A DNA stretch of 5,575 bases from an uncultured Lachnospiraceae bacterium (lineage in GTDB: Bacteria; Bacillota; Clostridia; Lachnospirales; Lachnospiraceae). Positions 4,514-5,575 of this stretch are shown here, piece after piece. The translations under genes and the position numbers were made by a program. Location of the stretch: positions 1 to 5,575 of the forward strand of contig CAMJWQ010000238.1 of NCBI GenBank assembly GCA_946409475.1, in the 5' to 3' direction. The notes under the pieces were generated by a model. That model was not told where the DNA came from. It did no database searches and saw only the letters and a program-made list of their open reading frames with translations. The stretch's first letter is position 1, and each line of letters starts with the position of its first letter.

Positions 4514-5575
4514 TTACTCATTTAACAGTTTTATCTTATTATTATAAATTCTTCTTAAAAAAAGAGTGCATAAAATTACGGTTATGATTTCAGAAATAGG
4601 AAAAGCAAGCCATACGAAATGAAGTCCTAAGCTGACGGCGAACAAATAGGCAACGGGCAATATTACGACTAACTGCCTTGCTGCAGAAATAATTAAGCTT
4701 AACAGGCCATCCCCTAAGGCTTGGAAAACAGAGGTACTGATAATAGAGTAGCCTGCAAATATAAAGCTTATACTAATGGTCCTTAAAGCAGGTATTCCAA
4801 TAGCTTCCATCTCTTCCGATGCATTAAATATGGCTAACAGCTGATTGGGTAAGGTTTGAAATACGATAAAACCAAGTACCATAATAATAATGGCATATAG
4901 AATACTAAGCTTAACGGTTTTTATGAGTCGTCCTTTGTTTTTGCTTCCGTAATTATAGGCTACAATGGGAACCATACCATTATTTAATCCGAATATAGGC
5001 ATAAAAATAAAGCTCTGTAAACGGAAATAAACACCAAAAACCGCCGTTGCCGTTGATGAAAACATCAGCAGTATCTTATTTAAACCATAGGTCATGACGG
5101 AACCTATTGACATCATTAAAATAGAGGGTACTCCTACTTTATAAATGGACATTATGGTTTTGCCCTTTGGCCTAAAGCCCTTTATTTGTAAATGAATTTC
5201 CGTATTTTTTTTAATATTTAAATATATTGCCATCAAACATGCCACTATCTGCCCGATTACCGTAGCGGCCGCCGCTCCGGCCACACCCATTTGGGGAAAT
5301 CCCCATAACCCGAAAATCAATAAAGGATCTAAAATGATATTTATAATAGCTCCTGTCCCCTGGGTTATCATGGTATAAAAGGTCTTTCCCGTGGACTGCA
5401 ATAATCGTTCGAAGGTCATTTGCCCGAAAATTCCAAAAGAAAATATGGTACAGATGGATAAATAGCTATATCCGAAATGTATAATTTCTGCATCGTTTAT
5501 TTGTATAAGAAAAAAAGACTTTGATAAAAAAATACCAAAAAATAAAAACACCAAAAAGCTTAAAAAGCTTAAAAA
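4514..5575 (-). CDS. MATE-family multidrug/metabolite efflux transporter (5' end outside the window)
   Basis: The frame is open to the right edge, so this is the C-terminal 353 or so residues of a protein normally around 450 long; about the first 100 are missing. The TTG at 5554 that could open a shorter frame is internal and not a believable start. Counting from that TTG, about ten hydrophobic segments are visible. MATE hallmarks include NIILDPLLIFG (72-82), GVAGAAAATVIGQ (90-102) and, in the second lobe, FGVYFRLQSFIFMPIFGLNN (173-192) followed by a basic loop with YGSKNKGR (202-209). MATE proteins sit in the cytoplasmic membrane and export cationic drugs or metabolites in exchange for Na+ or H+. 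The substrate cannot be predicted. A terminator about 100 nt downstream makes it a separate unit from the AstE/AspA pair, though read-through is possible. Confidence 0.92.
   Translation of the reverse strand, partial: FLSFLSFLVFLFFGIFLSKSFFLIQINDAEIIHFGYSYLSICTIFSFGIFGQMTFERLLQSTGKTFYTMITQGTGAIINIILDPLLIFGLWGFPQMGVAGAAAATVIGQIVACLMAIYLNIKKNTEIHLQIKGFRPKGKTIMSIYKVGVPSILMMSIGSVMTYGLNKILLMFSSTATAVFGVYFRLQSFIFMPIFGLNNGMVPIVAYNYGSKNKGRLIKTVKLSILYAIIIMVLGFIVFQTLPNQLLAIFNASEEMEAIGIPALRTISISFIFAGYSIISTSVFQALGDGLLSLIISAARQLVVILPVAYLFAVSLGLHFVWLAFPISEIITVILCTLFLRRIYNNKIKLLNE

Noticed and set aside
5555..5575. Start of the MATE gene at the TTG at 5554
   Set aside because: The frame continues open to the edge, the visible part lacks the first transmembrane segments of the family, and no ribosome binding site precedes the TTG. 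The AAAAAGCTT repeat here is coding sequence for a hydrophobic segment.

Overview
The window looks like chromosomal DNA of a low-GC Gram-positive anaerobe of the Clostridia, possibly Lachnospiraceae. The basis is the AT-rich intergenic DNA, strong AGGAGG ribosome binding sites, consensus sigma-A-type promoters and the protein families present. The exact organism cannot be read from the sequence.

Layout. Positions 1-184 hold two tandem copies of a 92-bp repeat that runs off the left edge. Each copy contains two 29-bp imperfect palindromes, giving four evenly spaced hairpin units whose stem pairs covary. An AT-rich stretch follows, with a promoter (TTGACT, 17 bp, TAGTAT) overlapped by an 18-bp palindrome. 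This reads into a two-gene plus-strand operon: a divergent serine hydroxymethyltransferase-like PLP enzyme (288-1541) and, 3 bp later, an SGNH/GDSL esterase-acyltransferase of the MsAcT arylesterase type (1545-2174). A 230-bp convergent spacer with a 12-bp-stem hairpin separates these from the minus-strand genes.

On the minus strand, in transcription order, come a MATE-family efflux transporter (from the right edge to 4514, 5' end missing), a 238-bp gap, an AstE/AspA-family zinc deacylase (4275-3337) and a second AstE/AspA paralogue (3340-2405). The two paralogues overlap by ATGA. The first keeps all expected catalytic residues. The second has lost both zinc-ligand histidines and the catalytic glutamate, so it reads as a pseudoenzyme partner. 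The gap upstream of the pair contains a near-consensus promoter (TTGACA, 17 bp, TATGAT) placed immediately before an intrinsic terminator. The pair would therefore have a leader of about 140 nt that carries one good terminator and a second terminator-like palindrome.

How the genes might work together is inference. The set is a PLP enzyme that has lost the SHMT folate-linked catalytic glutamate, an ester hydrolase/acyltransferase, an N-acyl-amino-acid-type deacylase with an inactive twin, and an exporter. This is compatible with a small pathway that makes, trims or exports a modified amino acid or N-acyl/O-acyl compound. No substrate can be assigned from sequence, and the two operons may be unrelated neighbours. 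The points most worth following are the active/inactive deacylase pair, the catalytically altered SHMT homologue, the attenuator-like leader and the covarying palindrome array.
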